From Pseudoxanthomonas sp. JBR18 (GTDB lineage: Bacteria > Pseudomonadota > Gammaproteobacteria > Xanthomonadales > Xanthomonadaceae), in NCBI RefSeq assembly GCF_028198165.1, contig NZ_CP116339.1:2115001-2179000 (forward strand): DNA of 64,000 bases. The letters are read 5' to 3'. Below, in pieces: positions 1 through 8,828 of the stretch. Each line of letters starts with the position of its first letter. Position 1 is the first letter of the stretch. A program made the translations under genes and the position numbers. The notes below the pieces were generated by a model. It did no database searches and had not been told where the DNA came from. It worked only from the letters and a program-made list of their open reading frames with translations.

Positions 1-1
1 C

Positions 2-127
2 GAGTTCTTCGCCATGCGCACCTTCCGCTATTCCATCGTGTACCTGATGGCGCTGTTCGCCTTCCTGCTGGTGGATCACTGGCTCTCGCCCTGGCTGCCC
101 GGACTGGCCGGGCGCAGCCTGGGATGA
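2..127 (+). CDS. ctaB: Protoheme IX farnesyltransferase, C-terminal fragment
   Basis: The last 41 codons of a gene entering from the left edge, read in frame 2 to a TGA at 125. The peptide ([20 protein letters not shown] region) is a membrane segment with the conserved FRYSIVYLM stretch near the end of heme O synthase (CtaB/CyoE). The enzyme farnesylates protoheme to heme O for terminal oxidases in the inner membrane. Only the final helix is visible, so the call rests on recognising this tail. Confidence 0.75.
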   Translation, partial: EFFAMRTFRYSIVYLMALFAFLLVDHWLSPWLPGLAGRSLG

Positions 128-215
128 GCATGGCGACATTGCACCTGGGCCCTTGGCGGGCGAGGATGAACAGGTCGGTCCGTTCGTGTGCGGGCCGGTC
201 GATTCCCGTTCCGCT

Positions 216-1283
216 ATGTCACCTGTTCCCATGAGCGCCGAAGGCCGACGCCGCACCAAACGCGCGCCCCGTTTCACCGAGATCGCCATCGAGGCCGGGG
301 TCAGCCCCAGCACCGTGGATCGCGTGCTCAATGAGCGCGGCAGCGTGTCCGATGCCCTGCGCCGCAAGGTAGTCGATGCCGCCAAACGGCTGGGCACCAA
401 TCGCATGCTGCCCAGCGTGCGCCATGGCGTGCTGCATTTCGACGTGATCCTGGTGCATAGCGATGTGCCGCACTTCCAGCGGATCAACCGCGCGCTGGAG
501 CGCTACGCCAGCCTGATCGGGCCGCGGGTGACCGTGCACCGCAGCGCCTGGGGCGAGCGCGACGACGAGCGCCTGGCCGCGTTCCTGGAGCATCCGCCGT
601 ACCCGCGCCATGGCCTGCTGATCGTGGCACGCGACAGCGACCGCATCCGCCGCGCCCTACAGGTGGTCAATGCCGCCGGCACGCCGGTGGTCACCCTGTC
701 CACCGACATCACCGGCGTGCGCCGGCTGGCCTATACGGGCATCGACAACACCCTGGCCGGGCGCACGGCGGGCTATCTGATCGGGCGCTTCACCCGCCAG
801 GCCGGCAAGGTCTGGATCCCGGTGACCTCGCTGGATTTCCGCGCGCACACCGAGCGGGTGGAAGGCTTCAACCAGATCCTGGCCGAGCAGTTCCCGCACC
901 TGGACCCGCTGCCGCCGGTGGAGATGTTCGATGACGTCGAGCGCGCGTACGCCCAGCTGCACGACGCCTTGCGCCAGCACCACGACATCGTCGCGGTCTA
1001 CAACACCGGCTCGGCCTCGGCTGGAATCAGGCGTGCGCTGCGACGCCATCCGCTGGCGGTCGCGCCGGTCTGGGTGGGCCACGAGGCCACGCGCGAACAC
1101 GCCGAGCTGCTCAACGCCGGCGACATGGCCGCCACCCTGGACCAGGATCCGGAGAGTCAGGTCCTGGCCGGCCTGCAGCACCTGATGCATGCCAACGAGG
1201 AGCTCGAGCAGGCGCCGGAAGGCCTGACCCGCTTCCGCGTGGTCACCCCGGCCAATCTGGATCAGTACACGCTGGTGATCTGA
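216..1283 (+). CDS. LacI-family transcriptional regulator with sugar-binding-type effector domain
   Basis: A DNA-binding regulator of about 355 residues. The helix-turn-helix has the LacI pattern (EIAIEAGVSPSTVDRVLNERG), followed by a periplasmic-binding-protein-like effector domain of about 270 residues. The open frame extends upstream to 153, but ATGs at 216 and 231 lie closer to the HTH and suit the family; 216 is chosen without a decisive ribosome site. It converges on the SBF transporter gene with 7 bases between the stops. The effector and targets are unknown. A hinge-helix signature is weak, so it may be one of the shorter LacI/PBP4-type regulators. Confidence 0.8.
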   Translation: MSPVPMSAEGRRRTKRAPRFTEIAIEAGVSPSTVDRVLNERGSVSDALRRKVVDAAKRLGTNRMLPSVRHGVLHFDVILVHSDVPHFQRINRALERYASLIGPRVTVHRSAWGERDDERLAAFLEHPPYPRHGLLIVARDSDRIRRALQVVNAAGTPVVTLSTDITGVRRLAYTGIDNTLAGRTAGYLIGRFTRQAGKVWIPVTSLDFRAHTERVEGFNQILAEQFPHLDPLPPVEMFDDVERAYAQLHDALRQHHDIVAVYNTGSASAGIRRALRRHPLAVAPVWVGHEATREHAELLNAGDMAATLDQDPESQVLAGLQHLMHANEELEQAPEGLTRFRVVTPANLDQYTLVI

Positions 1284-1290
1284 GCCGGCC

Positions 1291-2280
1291 TCACTCGGTC
1301 GCCGCGACCGCGCGGCCGCCGGCGCGCGCGTAGCGCTGGGCCACCACCGCGCAGGTGATCAGCTGCACCTGGTGGAAGATCATCACCGGCAGCACGATGG
1401 CGCCCAGCGCGCCCCCTGCGAACATCACCTTGGCCATCGGCACACCGGTGGCCAGGCTCTTCTTGGAACCGCAGAACACGATGGCGATCTCGTCGGCGCG
1501 GCCAAAGCCCAGCCTGCGGGCCAGCAGCGTGATCAGGCCCATCACCATGCCCAGCAGCACCGCGGCGAACACCACCACGCCCAGCAGCGCCAGCACCGGG
1601 GTCTTGTGCCACAGGCCCTCGACCACCGCGGCGCTGAAGGCGGTGTAGACCACCAGCAGGATCGTGCCCTGGTCGGTGTACTTCAGGACCGGCCGGTGGC
1701 GATCGACCCAGCCACCGATCAACGGCCGCAGCAGGTGACCGGCCAGGAACGGTACCAGCAGCTGCAGCAGGATCTTGCCCATGGCCGCGACCGGATCAGA
1801 CATCTGGCCCTGGGTGCCGGCCATGAGGGCCATGATCATCGGGGTCAGGAACACGCCCAGCAGGCTGGACGCCGAGGCCGAGACCACCGCGGCCGGGACG
1901 TTGCCGCCGGCCATGGAGGTGAAGGCGATCGAGGACTGCACGGTGGAGGGCAGGGCGCACAGGAACAGCAGCCCCAGGGCCAGGCCGGGCGTGAGCAGGC
2001 GTTCGGCGACGGGGTGCACGGCCAGCCCCAGCAGCGGGAACAGCACGAAGGTGCAACACAGGATGGTCAGGTGCAGGCGCCAGTGCGTGGCCCCGGCCAG
2101 GATCGACTGGCGCGAGAGCCGCGCGCCATGCAGGAAGAACAGCGCGGCGATGGCGATGTCGGTGACCACGTCCATCCACGCGGCGGCCGTACCGCGCACC
2201 GGCAGCAGCGAGGCCAACAGGACCGTGCCCAGCAGCGTCAGGGTGAAGGGATCGATGCGCAGGCGCTTGAGCAGGTTCAC
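1291..2280 (-). CDS. Bile acid:sodium symporter family (YfeH-like) membrane transporter
   Basis: A 329-residue integral membrane protein with about ten hydrophobic segments. It matches the SBF-like/YfeH branch of the bile acid:sodium symporter superfamily: PSTVQSSIAFTSMAGGN around residues 110-127 and CGSKKSLATGVPMAKVMF around 265-282 are the two conserved broken-helix motifs that bind ion and substrate. The usual family length is 320-340. The natural substrate of YfeH proteins is not settled. The gene stands alone, convergent with the LacI gene and followed upstream by a REP region. Confidence 0.82.
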   Translation of the reverse strand: MNLLKRLRIDPFTLTLLGTVLLASLLPVRGTAAAWMDVVTDIAIAALFFLHGARLSRQSILAGATHWRLHLTILCCTFVLFPLLGLAVHPVAERLLTPGLALGLLFLCALPSTVQSSIAFTSMAGGNVPAAVVSASASSLLGVFLTPMIMALMAGTQGQMSDPVAAMGKILLQLLVPFLAGHLLRPLIGGWVDRHRPVLKYTDQGTILLVVYTAFSAAVVEGLWHKTPVLALLGVVVFAAVLLGMVMGLITLLARRLGFGRADEIAIVFCGSKKSLATGVPMAKVMFAGGALGAIVLPVMIFHQVQLITCAVVAQRYARAGGRAVAATE

Positions 2281-2352
2281 GGCAAGGGAGTACGACGAGG
2301 GGGGCCGCCATTCTAGCCTCGGCGCCCGTCAGGCCTTGCCGCGTGGGCCTTG

Positions 2353-2519
2353 GGACCCGCCATGGCGGCGATGGGGTTTCCCCAGGAAAGCCATTCGCCG
2401 CCATGGCGGCTCCCACGGGATGTTTCCAGCGGCGACCCATCACCGCTTGGTGGGAGCTGCTGCTGCAGCGATGGCTTACCGGGAAAGCCGCACACTCATA
2501 AGAAGACAGTTGCTCCCAC
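2353..2519. repeat. REP-type palindrome pair plus diverged copy (locus A)
   Basis: Between the transporter and dnaG. GCCATGGCGGCGATGG at about 2359-2374 is mirrored by TTCGCCGCCATGGCGGC at 2394-2410, separated by a spacer that contains GGTTTCCCCAGGAAAGCC. A second, more diverged unit runs from GGTGGGAGCTGCTGCTGC (2449) to TTGCTCCCAC (2519). Both match the intact copy at 37097-37164. This is non-coding. Confidence 0.8.
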
Positions 2520-2530
2520 GAGGCGGGTGC

Positions 2531-4267
2531 TCAATGCCCGCCGGCGCGCACCTTGAGCAGTTCGCGCAGTTCGTACTTGTCGGCCTCGTCCAGCCCCTGT
2601 GCACGCTGCTTGGCCAGCAGCTCGTCCAGGCGCTGTTGCAGGGTCTGCTTCTCCAGCTGCAGCACCGCGTCGTGCAGCTCCTGGCGCCAGGCGGCTTCCT
2701 CACCCGGGAGGTCCTGCACGACCAGTTTCTGCAGGGCGGGCAGTTCCTCGCGCTCGGCGAAGTGCTCCAGCAGCGCGCCCGGACTGATCTCCGGGCGGGC
2801 CTGGATGATGTCCAGCAGTTCGGTCAGCAAGGCCACCCCGGGCTGGCGCAGCCCGGCGAAGGTATAGGGCATCGGCACTTCCAGCGCCAGCGAGGGGGCA
2901 TGCAGCAGACGCACGATGGCGCTGCGCACCAGGCTGGGGCGCTGCTGCGGGCCGCGCGCGGCCTGCGCGCGCGCTGGTGGCCGGGACGGCGCCTGGGCCT
3001 GCGGTGCGTTGGCGCCCACACCGGTGACCTGGGTCAGCTGCGCGCGCATCAGGTCGCCGAAGGCGCCATCGGGGATCTGCGCCAGCAGGGGCTTGGCTTT
3101 CTCGGCCAGGCGCGCCTTGCCGTCCAGCGTGGCCAGGTTGATGTCCCGGGAAAGCTCGTCGAAGAAGAACTGCGACAGCGGCGTGGCTTGCCCCAGCCGC
3201 GTGGCGAAGCCCGCAGCGCCCTCCTTGCGCACGATGGTGTCCGGGTCCTCGCCCTGCGGCAGGAACAGGAAGAACGCCTGGCGCCCGTCCTTCATGCGCG
3301 GCAGCACCGACTCCAGCGCGCGCCAGCCCGCGCGCTGGCCGGCGGCGTCGCCGTCGAAGCAGAAATACACGTCGGCCGCGTTGCGAAACAGCAGTTCGGC
3401 GTGGTCGGACGTGGTTGCCGTGCCCAGCGTGGCCACCGCATAGGGCACGCCGAACTGGAACAGGCTCACCACGTCCATGTAGCCCTCGACCACCACCAGC
3501 TTGTCGATCTTCTGGTTGGCCTGGCGCACCTGCCACAGCCCGTACAGCTCGCGGCCCTTGTGGAACAGCGTGGTCTCGGGACTGTTGAGGTATTTGGGCC
3601 CGTCGTCCTTGTCCAGCACGCGGCCGCCGAAGGCGATCGTGCGCCCGCGGCGGTCGGCGATGGGGAACATCACCCGGTCGCGGAACTTGTCATAGACGTG
3701 GCCGCGATCGTTCTTGGAGAACATGCCGCCGCGTTCGAGCAGCTGCATGCGCCGCGCATCCGTCCCTAGCGCGTCCTTCAGCGCCGAATAGCCATCGGGT
3801 GCATAGCCGATGCCGAACAGCGTGCGCGTGGCCTCGTCCACACCACGTCCGTCCAGGTAGGCGCGAGCCTTTTCGCTGCCGGCGAGCTGGCGCTGGAAGA
3901 ATTTGGCGCTGGCGTCCATGGCCGCGTACAGGTCGCGGCTATCGTCGGTGACGGCGTTGCGCGCGGCGGCTTCGCGGGGGACCTCCATGCCGGCGCGCTT
4001 GGCCAGCTCGTCGACCGCGTCGAGGAACTCGAGGCGGTCGTAGTTCATCAGGAAGCTGATCGCCGTGCCGTGCGCACCGCAGCCGAAGCAGTGATAGAAC
4101 TGCTTGGTCGGCGAGACGGTGAACGAGGCCGAGCGCTCGTCGTGGAACGGGCAGCGCGCGGCGTACTCGCGGCCCTGCTTCTTCAGCGGCACGCGCGTGC
4201 CGACCACCTCGACGATATCCGTCCGGGCCAGTAGGTCGTCGATGAAGGCGTCGGGGATGCGCGGCAT
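2531..4267 (-). CDS. dnaG: DNA primase
   Basis: A 578-residue replicative primase that makes RNA primers at the fork. The N-terminal CHC2 zinc finger has C39, H42, C60 and C63. The catalytic core contains the TOPRIM signature VVVEGYMDVV (E261) and the acidic FDGDAAG near residue 305. The C-terminal helicase-binding domain ends in a Q/L-rich helical region (TLQQRLDELLAKQ). The length is normal. It lies downstream of rpsU and yqeY on the same strand, as in the classic macromolecular synthesis operon, but about 3.6 kb of iron-uptake and BrkB-type genes separate them. The start (MPRIPDAFIDDLL) is the family start. Confidence 0.97.
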   Translation of the reverse strand: MPRIPDAFIDDLLARTDIVEVVGTRVPLKKQGREYAARCPFHDERSASFTVSPTKQFYHCFGCGAHGTAISFLMNYDRLEFLDAVDELAKRAGMEVPREAAARNAVTDDSRDLYAAMDASAKFFQRQLAGSEKARAYLDGRGVDEATRTLFGIGYAPDGYSALKDALGTDARRMQLLERGGMFSKNDRGHVYDKFRDRVMFPIADRRGRTIAFGGRVLDKDDGPKYLNSPETTLFHKGRELYGLWQVRQANQKIDKLVVVEGYMDVVSLFQFGVPYAVATLGTATTSDHAELLFRNAADVYFCFDGDAAGQRAGWRALESVLPRMKDGRQAFFLFLPQGEDPDTIVRKEGAAGFATRLGQATPLSQFFFDELSRDINLATLDGKARLAEKAKPLLAQIPDGAFGDLMRAQLTQVTGVGANAPQAQAPSRPPARAQAARGPQQRPSLVRSAIVRLLHAPSLALEVPMPYTFAGLRQPGVALLTELLDIIQARPEISPGALLEHFAEREELPALQKLVVQDLPGEEAAWRQELHDAVLQLEKQTLQQRLDELLAKQRAQGLDEADKYELRELLKVRAGGH

Positions 4268-4333
4268 GGACCGCAGATTATCCCCGATCCGGCGCCCCGC
4301 ACGGGGTGGCGCTATGGGGCCGCCTGGCCGCGA

Positions 4334-5341
4334 TCACGGCGGCGGGTTCGTTGCCTGCCCGGGCACGTCGGTCTGCGGCAGCGGGCGTGAGTCCGGATCG
4401 GCGCCCGGCGCGGCGTCGCTGACGGTCTCGTGCGCGCGCTCGGCCAGCCTGCGCGCATTGCGCGCGTCGATGCGCTCGTCGATCACCGCGGTGATCAGCG
4501 CGCCGATGAAGAACACCACGGTGGCGTAGTAGAGCCACACCAGCATGATCACCATCGCCCCCATGGTGCCGTAGGCGCTGCCCGGCTCGGTCTGGGCCAG
4601 GTACACGCCGATCCCGTAACGGCCCAGGACGAACAGCCCGGCGGTGATGATCCCGCCCAGCAGCGCCTGGCGCCATTCGACCCGGCGGTCGGGCAGGTAG
4701 TGGTAGAGGAAGGCGAATGCCGCCGCGTACAGGGCGAAGGTCATGGCGTTGCCCAGGACCGGCAGCAGCGAGGGCACGTTATTGAGCACTACCTGCAACG
4801 CGGTGGCGGCCATCATCGACACGATCAGCAGGAAGCCCAGGCCCAGCACCACGCCGAAGGAAAACACGCGCTTCTTCAGGAATTCCTTGATGCCGCCATG
4901 CAGGTCGTTGCGGTCGGTGTAGAAGATCACGTTGAGCGCTGCCTGCAGGCGCGCGAACACCGCCGTGGCGCCGACGAACAGCAGCAGCGTGCTCCACAGT
5001 CCGGCCAGCGAGCCGACGCTGGGCTCGCGGTTGGCGTTGTCCAGCACCGTGCGCGCGACCGCGCCCGCCTGCGGCCCGGCCAGCCCGCCGATCTGCCGGA
5101 GCAGTTCATCCTGCGCCGGTGGATACAGCGAGGCGGTCATCCACAGCAGCAGGACCAGCAGCGGCGCCAGCGACAGCAACGCGTAGAAGGTCAGCGCCGC
5201 GGCCTGGGTCATCAGGTCGCTCTCGGCAAAGCGTCGCGCCAGGGCCACCGGCAGGCTGTCCTGCAGGCGCTGGATCTGGTGCTGGAATTTGTCGGTTGGC
5301 AGGCGCACGGCGTTCCGGGTGGGGAGGACCCTTCTGAGCAT
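4334..5341 (-). CDS. YihY/BrkB-family inner-membrane protein
   Basis: A 335-residue protein with six or seven hydrophobic segments and the family pattern (LTQAAALTFYALLSLAPLL near residue 43, YHYLPDRRVEWRQALLGG, and GTMGAMVIMLVWLYYATVVFFIGA). The long YihY/BrkB family has been wrongly called RNase BN, and its function is uncertain. The frame runs on to 5437 but would overlap the next gene. The ATG at 5341 (MLRRVLPTR) gives a typical length. The C-terminus is hydrophilic and cytoplasmic. Confidence 0.85.
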   Translation of the reverse strand: MLRRVLPTRNAVRLPTDKFQHQIQRLQDSLPVALARRFAESDLMTQAAALTFYALLSLAPLLVLLLWMTASLYPPAQDELLRQIGGLAGPQAGAVARTVLDNANREPSVGSLAGLWSTLLLFVGATAVFARLQAALNVIFYTDRNDLHGGIKEFLKKRVFSFGVVLGLGFLLIVSMMAATALQVVLNNVPSLLPVLGNAMTFALYAAAFAFLYHYLPDRRVEWRQALLGGIITAGLFVLGRYGIGVYLAQTEPGSAYGTMGAMVIMLVWLYYATVVFFIGALITAVIDERIDARNARRLAERAHETVSDAAPGADPDSRPLPQTDVPGQATNPPP

Positions 5342-5378
5342 GCCAAACCTGTCCGTCGCCGCCGGGTGAGCGATGGAT

Positions 5379-6944
5379 TCAGATTTCGTGCTGCGGACGG
5401 CGTGCCCACACGCTGTTGGGGTCTCCTTCGCGCGCACGTCGCGCGGCGGCGCGGCCCATGCGCCAGTACGCCCAGGCCAGCAGCAGGGCGATCACGCCGA
5501 CGCTGAAGCGCGTCCAGTGCGCGTTCCACAGCGCGGCAAAGAAGTGCTCACCGGTGCCGATCCAGCCAGCCACCGGCACCAGCGCGGTCAGCGCGGCGCA
5601 GGCGTAGAGCAGTTCGGCGCCGGCACGCGCCGGTGCGCGCAACACGGCCCAGGCCAGCATTGCGCAGAACACCACGTAGTAGGCCAGTGAGGCCTGGGCG
5701 TCGGGCAACAGCGCGCCGGCGATGAACAGCGCCGACACCCCGCCCACGCAGCCCAGGCACACGCCCAGAGTCAGCCGCGCCATCACCTGGGTGCGCACCG
5801 GCTGTTGCGGCGTGCGTCGCTTGCGCCGGGCCTCGATCCACAGCAGGTTGCCGCTGTAGAACAGGAACGCGCCGCCCAGGCCCAGCACGAAGTACAGCCA
5901 TTTCACCGGCTGGTGCCCGTAGCTGCCGAAGTGCAGGGCCTGCAGGCCACGCAGCATGGCCGTCCCCAGCGACATCGTGCGTGGGTCCATGACCTGCTGC
6001 ACCTGGCCGGTGGCGCCGTTGAGCGCCACCATGCCCAAGGTGTTGAGCCGACGCTGGTCGACCTCGCCGTACACCTCGATCTGGGCATTGGCATCGCCGG
6101 TGTCGTGATAGGCCAGTGAGCTGACTTCCAGTCCCGGCAGGGCAACCTGCGCGCGCGCGACCAGATCGGCCACCGGCAGCGTCGGTCGGGCCACGCCTGC
6201 GGCCTCGGCGTGCGGTTTCATCCAGAAGTCCGACTCCAGCACCTGCAGCAACTTGCCGTCGAAGACCAGCGACTGGAACGGCACCAGCAACAGCAGGCCC
6301 AGCGCCAGCACCGCACCGGACCAGGCGAACACCACGTGGAAGGGCAGGGACAGCATGCCGATCACGTTGTGCGCGTCCTGCCACAGGCGCTTGATGTTGC
6401 GCCCCGCGCGCAGGGCGAACAGGTCCTTGAGCATCACCGGCGCATAGATCACCACGCCGGAGACCAGCGCCAGGCCGTACAGGATGCTCACCACCCCAAA
6501 CAGATAGGTGCCCAGGGTGCGGGGAAGCCCGGCGGTGAAATGCAGGTCGTAGAGAAAATCGACGAAGCCGGTGCGCTGCGGCAGGGTCTGCACGTGGCCC
6601 TGGGCATCGAACTGGTACTGGTAGGTGTGTCGGTCGCCGGGCGGCTGATGGAAGATGCGCGGAACCGGGCCGTGCTCCCCGGCCAGCACCAGGAACATCG
6701 CCTCGCGCGTACTCGGATGCGCGCGCGCGGTCGCGTCCACCAGCGCCTGGGCCTGGGCCATCTCGCGCGCGGGATCGGGCGCCGAGCCGCGCAGCGCCGC
6801 CGCTGGGCGGGGCGCCCACTGGGTCAGCTCATGGGTGAACACCGTGAAGGCCCCGGCATAGAAGGCGATGAACAGCGCCATGCCAGCGATCAGCCCGACC
6901 CAGGTATGCAGCGCCAGGAAACTGCGGAGCGTGGCGGCCTTCAT
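5379..6944 (-). CDS. PepSY-associated TM (ferric-siderophore reductase-like) protein
   Basis: A 521-residue inner-membrane protein with four main TM helices. Helix 1 carries LALHTWVGLIAGMALF and helix 3 HNVIGMLSLPFHVVFAWSGAVLAL, the histidine-bearing helices expected to bind heme in PepSY_TM proteins. Two periplasmic PepSY-like regions lie between them. Relatives reduce or help release iron from siderophores after uptake. The start is the ATG at 6944 (MKAATLRSFLALHTW), which overlaps the stop of the preceding gene by 4 bases. It is the last gene of a three-gene operon behind a Fur-box-like site. The extra C-terminal helices form the DUF2231-like tail seen in some members. Confidence 0.82.
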   Translation of the reverse strand: MKAATLRSFLALHTWVGLIAGMALFIAFYAGAFTVFTHELTQWAPRPAAALRGSAPDPAREMAQAQALVDATARAHPSTREAMFLVLAGEHGPVPRIFHQPPGDRHTYQYQFDAQGHVQTLPQRTGFVDFLYDLHFTAGLPRTLGTYLFGVVSILYGLALVSGVVIYAPVMLKDLFALRAGRNIKRLWQDAHNVIGMLSLPFHVVFAWSGAVLALGLLLLVPFQSLVFDGKLLQVLESDFWMKPHAEAAGVARPTLPVADLVARAQVALPGLEVSSLAYHDTGDANAQIEVYGEVDQRRLNTLGMVALNGATGQVQQVMDPRTMSLGTAMLRGLQALHFGSYGHQPVKWLYFVLGLGGAFLFYSGNLLWIEARRKRRTPQQPVRTQVMARLTLGVCLGCVGGVSALFIAGALLPDAQASLAYYVVFCAMLAWAVLRAPARAGAELLYACAALTALVPVAGWIGTGEHFFAALWNAHWTRFSVGVIALLLAWAYWRMGRAAARRAREGDPNSVWARRPQHEI

Positions 6945-7213
6945 GCCGGCAGGCCCGTCCAGCCCAGGGCCTTGACCAGATGCAGCGCGACAAAGGCCAG
7001 GACCGTGATTCCGCCCAGCCATCCCCAGGCCCGCGCGCCACTGCGGCAGGCGAAGGCCAGCGACATCGCGCCCACCCAGACCGGGACGGCCAGCAGCAGC
7101 CACGGCAGCGTGGTCCGTTCCACCGGGCCCGGCCACAGCAGGGCCAGCAGCCCGATCACGCCGGTCGTGGCCGGCAGGCCCAGCACGATGGCGGCTGTCC
7201 ACCTAGCCCACAT
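6941..7213 (-). CDS. DUF3649-like small membrane protein of an iron-uptake operon
   Basis: A 90-residue protein with three hydrophobic segments (ATTGVIGLLALLW, WLLLAVPVWVGAMSLAFA, WLGGITVLAFVALHLVKAL). The stretch FACRSGARAWGWL resembles the DUF3649 family, which sits beside PepSY reductases and TonB siderophore receptors in proteobacteria. It overlaps the upstream gene by 11 bases and the downstream PepSY gene by 4, so the three are translationally coupled. Its exact role in siderophore-iron handling is unknown. The family call is by pattern and context. Confidence 0.65.
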   Translation of the reverse strand: MWARWTAAIVLGLPATTGVIGLLALLWPGPVERTTLPWLLLAVPVWVGAMSLAFACRSGARAWGWLGGITVLAFVALHLVKALGWTGLPA

Positions 7214-7481
7214 CGCGCGTGCCTCCCGGGCCAGGACGCCAGGCGTCCAGGTAGGGCAAGGCGACCATGCCCAGCATGAGCGCGGTCAGGGCGGAGGAGA
7301 CGCCGGCCAGCGGGCCGAGCGCGGCGATTCCAGCGGCCAACGCGACGCCGCACAGGGCCGTGCCGAGCCAGCGCAACGCGCGGGCGTGGGCGCGCAGCGA
7401 GGGGCGGAGTCGCTGGTGGGCGGTGGCGGCATAGAAGGCCAAGGCGGCCAGCAGGCTGCAGCACAGGTACAGAAGCGTCAT
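7203..7481 (-). CDS. DUF3325-like small membrane protein of an iron-uptake operon
   Basis: A 92-residue protein with three TM helices (LLYLCCSLLAALAFYAA, WLGTALCGVALAAGIAAL, SSALTALMLGMVALPYL), matching the DUF3325 family that travels with DUF3649 and PepSY proteins. The ATG at 7481 is chosen over a TTG one codon earlier. Its first base is also the last base of the TGA of the upstream remnant (TGATG), which implies that the lost receptor gene was once translationally coupled to this operon. The role is unknown beyond the iron-uptake context. Confidence 0.65.
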   Translation of the reverse strand: MTLLYLCCSLLAALAFYAATAHQRLRPSLRAHARALRWLGTALCGVALAAGIAALGPLAGVSSALTALMLGMVALPYLDAWRPGPGGTRDVG

Positions 7482-7822
7482 CAAGCAGGTTCCATCAGGA
7501 CGACCGGGCCATCACCGACCGGCTTGCGGCCCGTGCCGGGCGCGCGGGGCGCCACGGGCATTGCATTGGGGGTCTCGGCCCCGTCGCTCATGTCGTGCCG
7601 GTGCTTGGCGAACAGAGAGGCATTCCCGCCGGGATGCGTCCGCGAACTTGTGGTTGAGCCGCGTCCGGTACGCGTCACGGTCCGCATGCCCGGCTCGATG
7701 GAAGCTTCGGCCTGGGCCGGAGGCTGCTGTGCCACGTGTGGTGAGGCAGCCAGCACGGCGAGCGAAAGCAGCGGCGCCGGACGCTGTCCGACGGGGCAAG
7801 TGGGTGCAGACACGCGGAACAT
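7481..7822 (-). pseudogene. Possible remnant of a TonB-dependent siderophore receptor gene
   Basis: The open frame of 113 codons begins with a signal-peptide-like stretch (PLLSLAVLAASPHVAQ). It continues with TVTRTGRGSTTSS, which resembles the TonB-box region of siderophore receptors (TVTVTGTRxSTTSS-type). The plug and barrel, about 650 residues, are absent, and the frame ends abruptly in a TGA coupled to the DUF3325 gene. A Fur-box-like site lies 70 bases upstream and iron-reductase genes follow, exactly where a receptor would be expected. The best reading is a large internal deletion. A genuine small secreted protein is the alternative. Bases 7823-7990 hold no gene other than the Fur-box-like site. 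Confidence 0.4.
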
Positions 7823-7891
7823 GACCCCGAAATCCGGCGCACCGGACGGCTCTAGGGCGCGGCAGGTGGCGTGCGCCCAGCGTGTGCGATT

Positions 7892-7911
7892 CTATATGGG
7901 AATCAGTTGCA
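7892..7911 (-). promoter_or_regulatory. Fur-box-like operator with -10 element
   Basis: Read on the minus strand, TGCAACTGATTCCCATATAG resembles the core of proteobacterial Fur boxes (AATGATTCTCAT). A -10-like TATAGA overlaps its end, and the remnant ATG at 7822 lies about 70 bases downstream. The match to the 19-base Fur consensus is partial, but the downstream genes are iron-uptake genes. Confidence 0.45.
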
Positions 7912-7990
7912 TTGACAGGCGACGCGACCACCCTGTGGGCGCGTCGGGGCGTGTGGCGCCGCCCCGGGGCCGGCGCCACACGCGGCGAAG

Positions 7991-8437
7991 TCAGCCGGCC
8001 AGCTTGGCCTTCACCAGCTTGGAGACCACGCCCATGTCGGCCTGACCGGCCAGCTGCGGCTTGAGCACGCCCATCAGCTTGCCCATGTCGGCCGGGCCGC
8101 TGGCGCCGGTCTGGGCGATGGCCGCGTCGATCGCGGCGCCAATCGCAGCCTCGTCCAGCTTGGCCGGCAGGTAGCCGTCGATCACGACCAGCTCGGCACG
8201 CTCGATCGCGGCCAGGTCCTCGCGCCCGGCGGCCTCGTACTGGCTGACCGAATCCTTGCGCTGCTTGACCATCTTTTCCAGCACGGCCAGCACCGCTGCG
8301 TCGTCCAGTTCGATGCGCTCGTCCACTTCCCGCTGCTTGATCGCCGCGTTGATCAGGCGGATCACGCCCAGGCGGTCCTTTTCGCCGGCCTTCATGGCCG
8401 TCTTCATGTCATCGGTGAGCTGCTGCTTGAGGGTCAT
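7991..8437 (-). CDS. yqeY: GatB/YqeY domain-containing protein
   Basis: A 148-residue soluble protein, the usual length for stand-alone YqeY. It resembles the tRNA-binding tail of the amidotransferase subunit GatB (LKQQLTDDMKTAMKAGEKDRLGVIRLINAAIKQREVDER; the C-terminal GKLMGVLKPQLAGQADMGVVSKLVK). Its biochemical role as a free protein is not established. It follows rpsU on the same strand, the standard gammaproteobacterial order. The open frame extends to 8518, but the ATG at 8437 matches the family start. Confidence 0.93.
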   Translation of the reverse strand: MTLKQQLTDDMKTAMKAGEKDRLGVIRLINAAIKQREVDERIELDDAAVLAVLEKMVKQRKDSVSQYEAAGREDLAAIERAELVVIDGYLPAKLDEAAIGAAIDAAIAQTGASGPADMGKLMGVLKPQLAGQADMGVVSKLVKAKLAG

Positions 8438-8498
8438 GGGAAAACTCCTGGCGAACGCGCGCGGCATGGGCCGCGCGAAAAGGAAACGAAGGGACGAC

Positions 8499-8529
8499 AA
8501 AAAGCCGGCGACGCTCACGCGTGCCGGCT
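8499..8529 (-). terminator. Rho-independent terminator after rpsU
   Basis: On the minus strand, AGCCGGC pairs with GCCGGCT and inner GCGT/ACGC around a 4-base loop, with one bulged base. A run of five T follows (8499-8503 on the plus strand are A). It would end, or attenuate, the rpsU transcript before yqeY. Confidence 0.7.
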
Positions 8530-8590
8530 CTTGGTCTGGCTTTCCGTCGATGGCCGCAAGCGGCCATCGCGCGGAACGACCTGCCGTCGC

Positions 8591-8806
8591 TCAGTACAGG
8601 CGCTGGCGCTTGGTGACGTCGCGCGAGGAGCGACGCAGCTGGCGCTTCACCGCGGCAGCGGCCTTGCGCTTACGCTCCTGGGTCGGCTTTTCATAAAATT
8701 CGCGCTTGCGGGTTTCGGCCAGCACGCCGGCCTTTTCGCAGGTGCGCTTGAAACGACGGAGCGCAAACTCGAAGGGCTCGTTTTCGCGGACTTTGACGCT
8801 GGGCAT
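8591..8806 (-). CDS. rpsU: 30S ribosomal protein S21
   Basis: The 71-residue sequence [19 protein letters not shown] onward, with the very basic C-terminus ending KRQRLY, is unmistakable S21. It sits at the platform of the small subunit near the anti-Shine-Dalgarno and helps initiation. The ATG at 8806 is the family start. A convincing promoter and a small leader hairpin lie upstream, and tsaD is divergent. The order rpsU-yqeY-dnaG is kept, although dnaG is displaced. Confidence 0.98.
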
Positions 8807-8828
8807 GGAATCTCCGGGACACAAAAGT

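Noticed and set aside
1775..3769. Open frame of 664 codons antisense to dnaG
   Set aside because: Spans the REP region and most of dnaG; composition is that of an antisense shadow.
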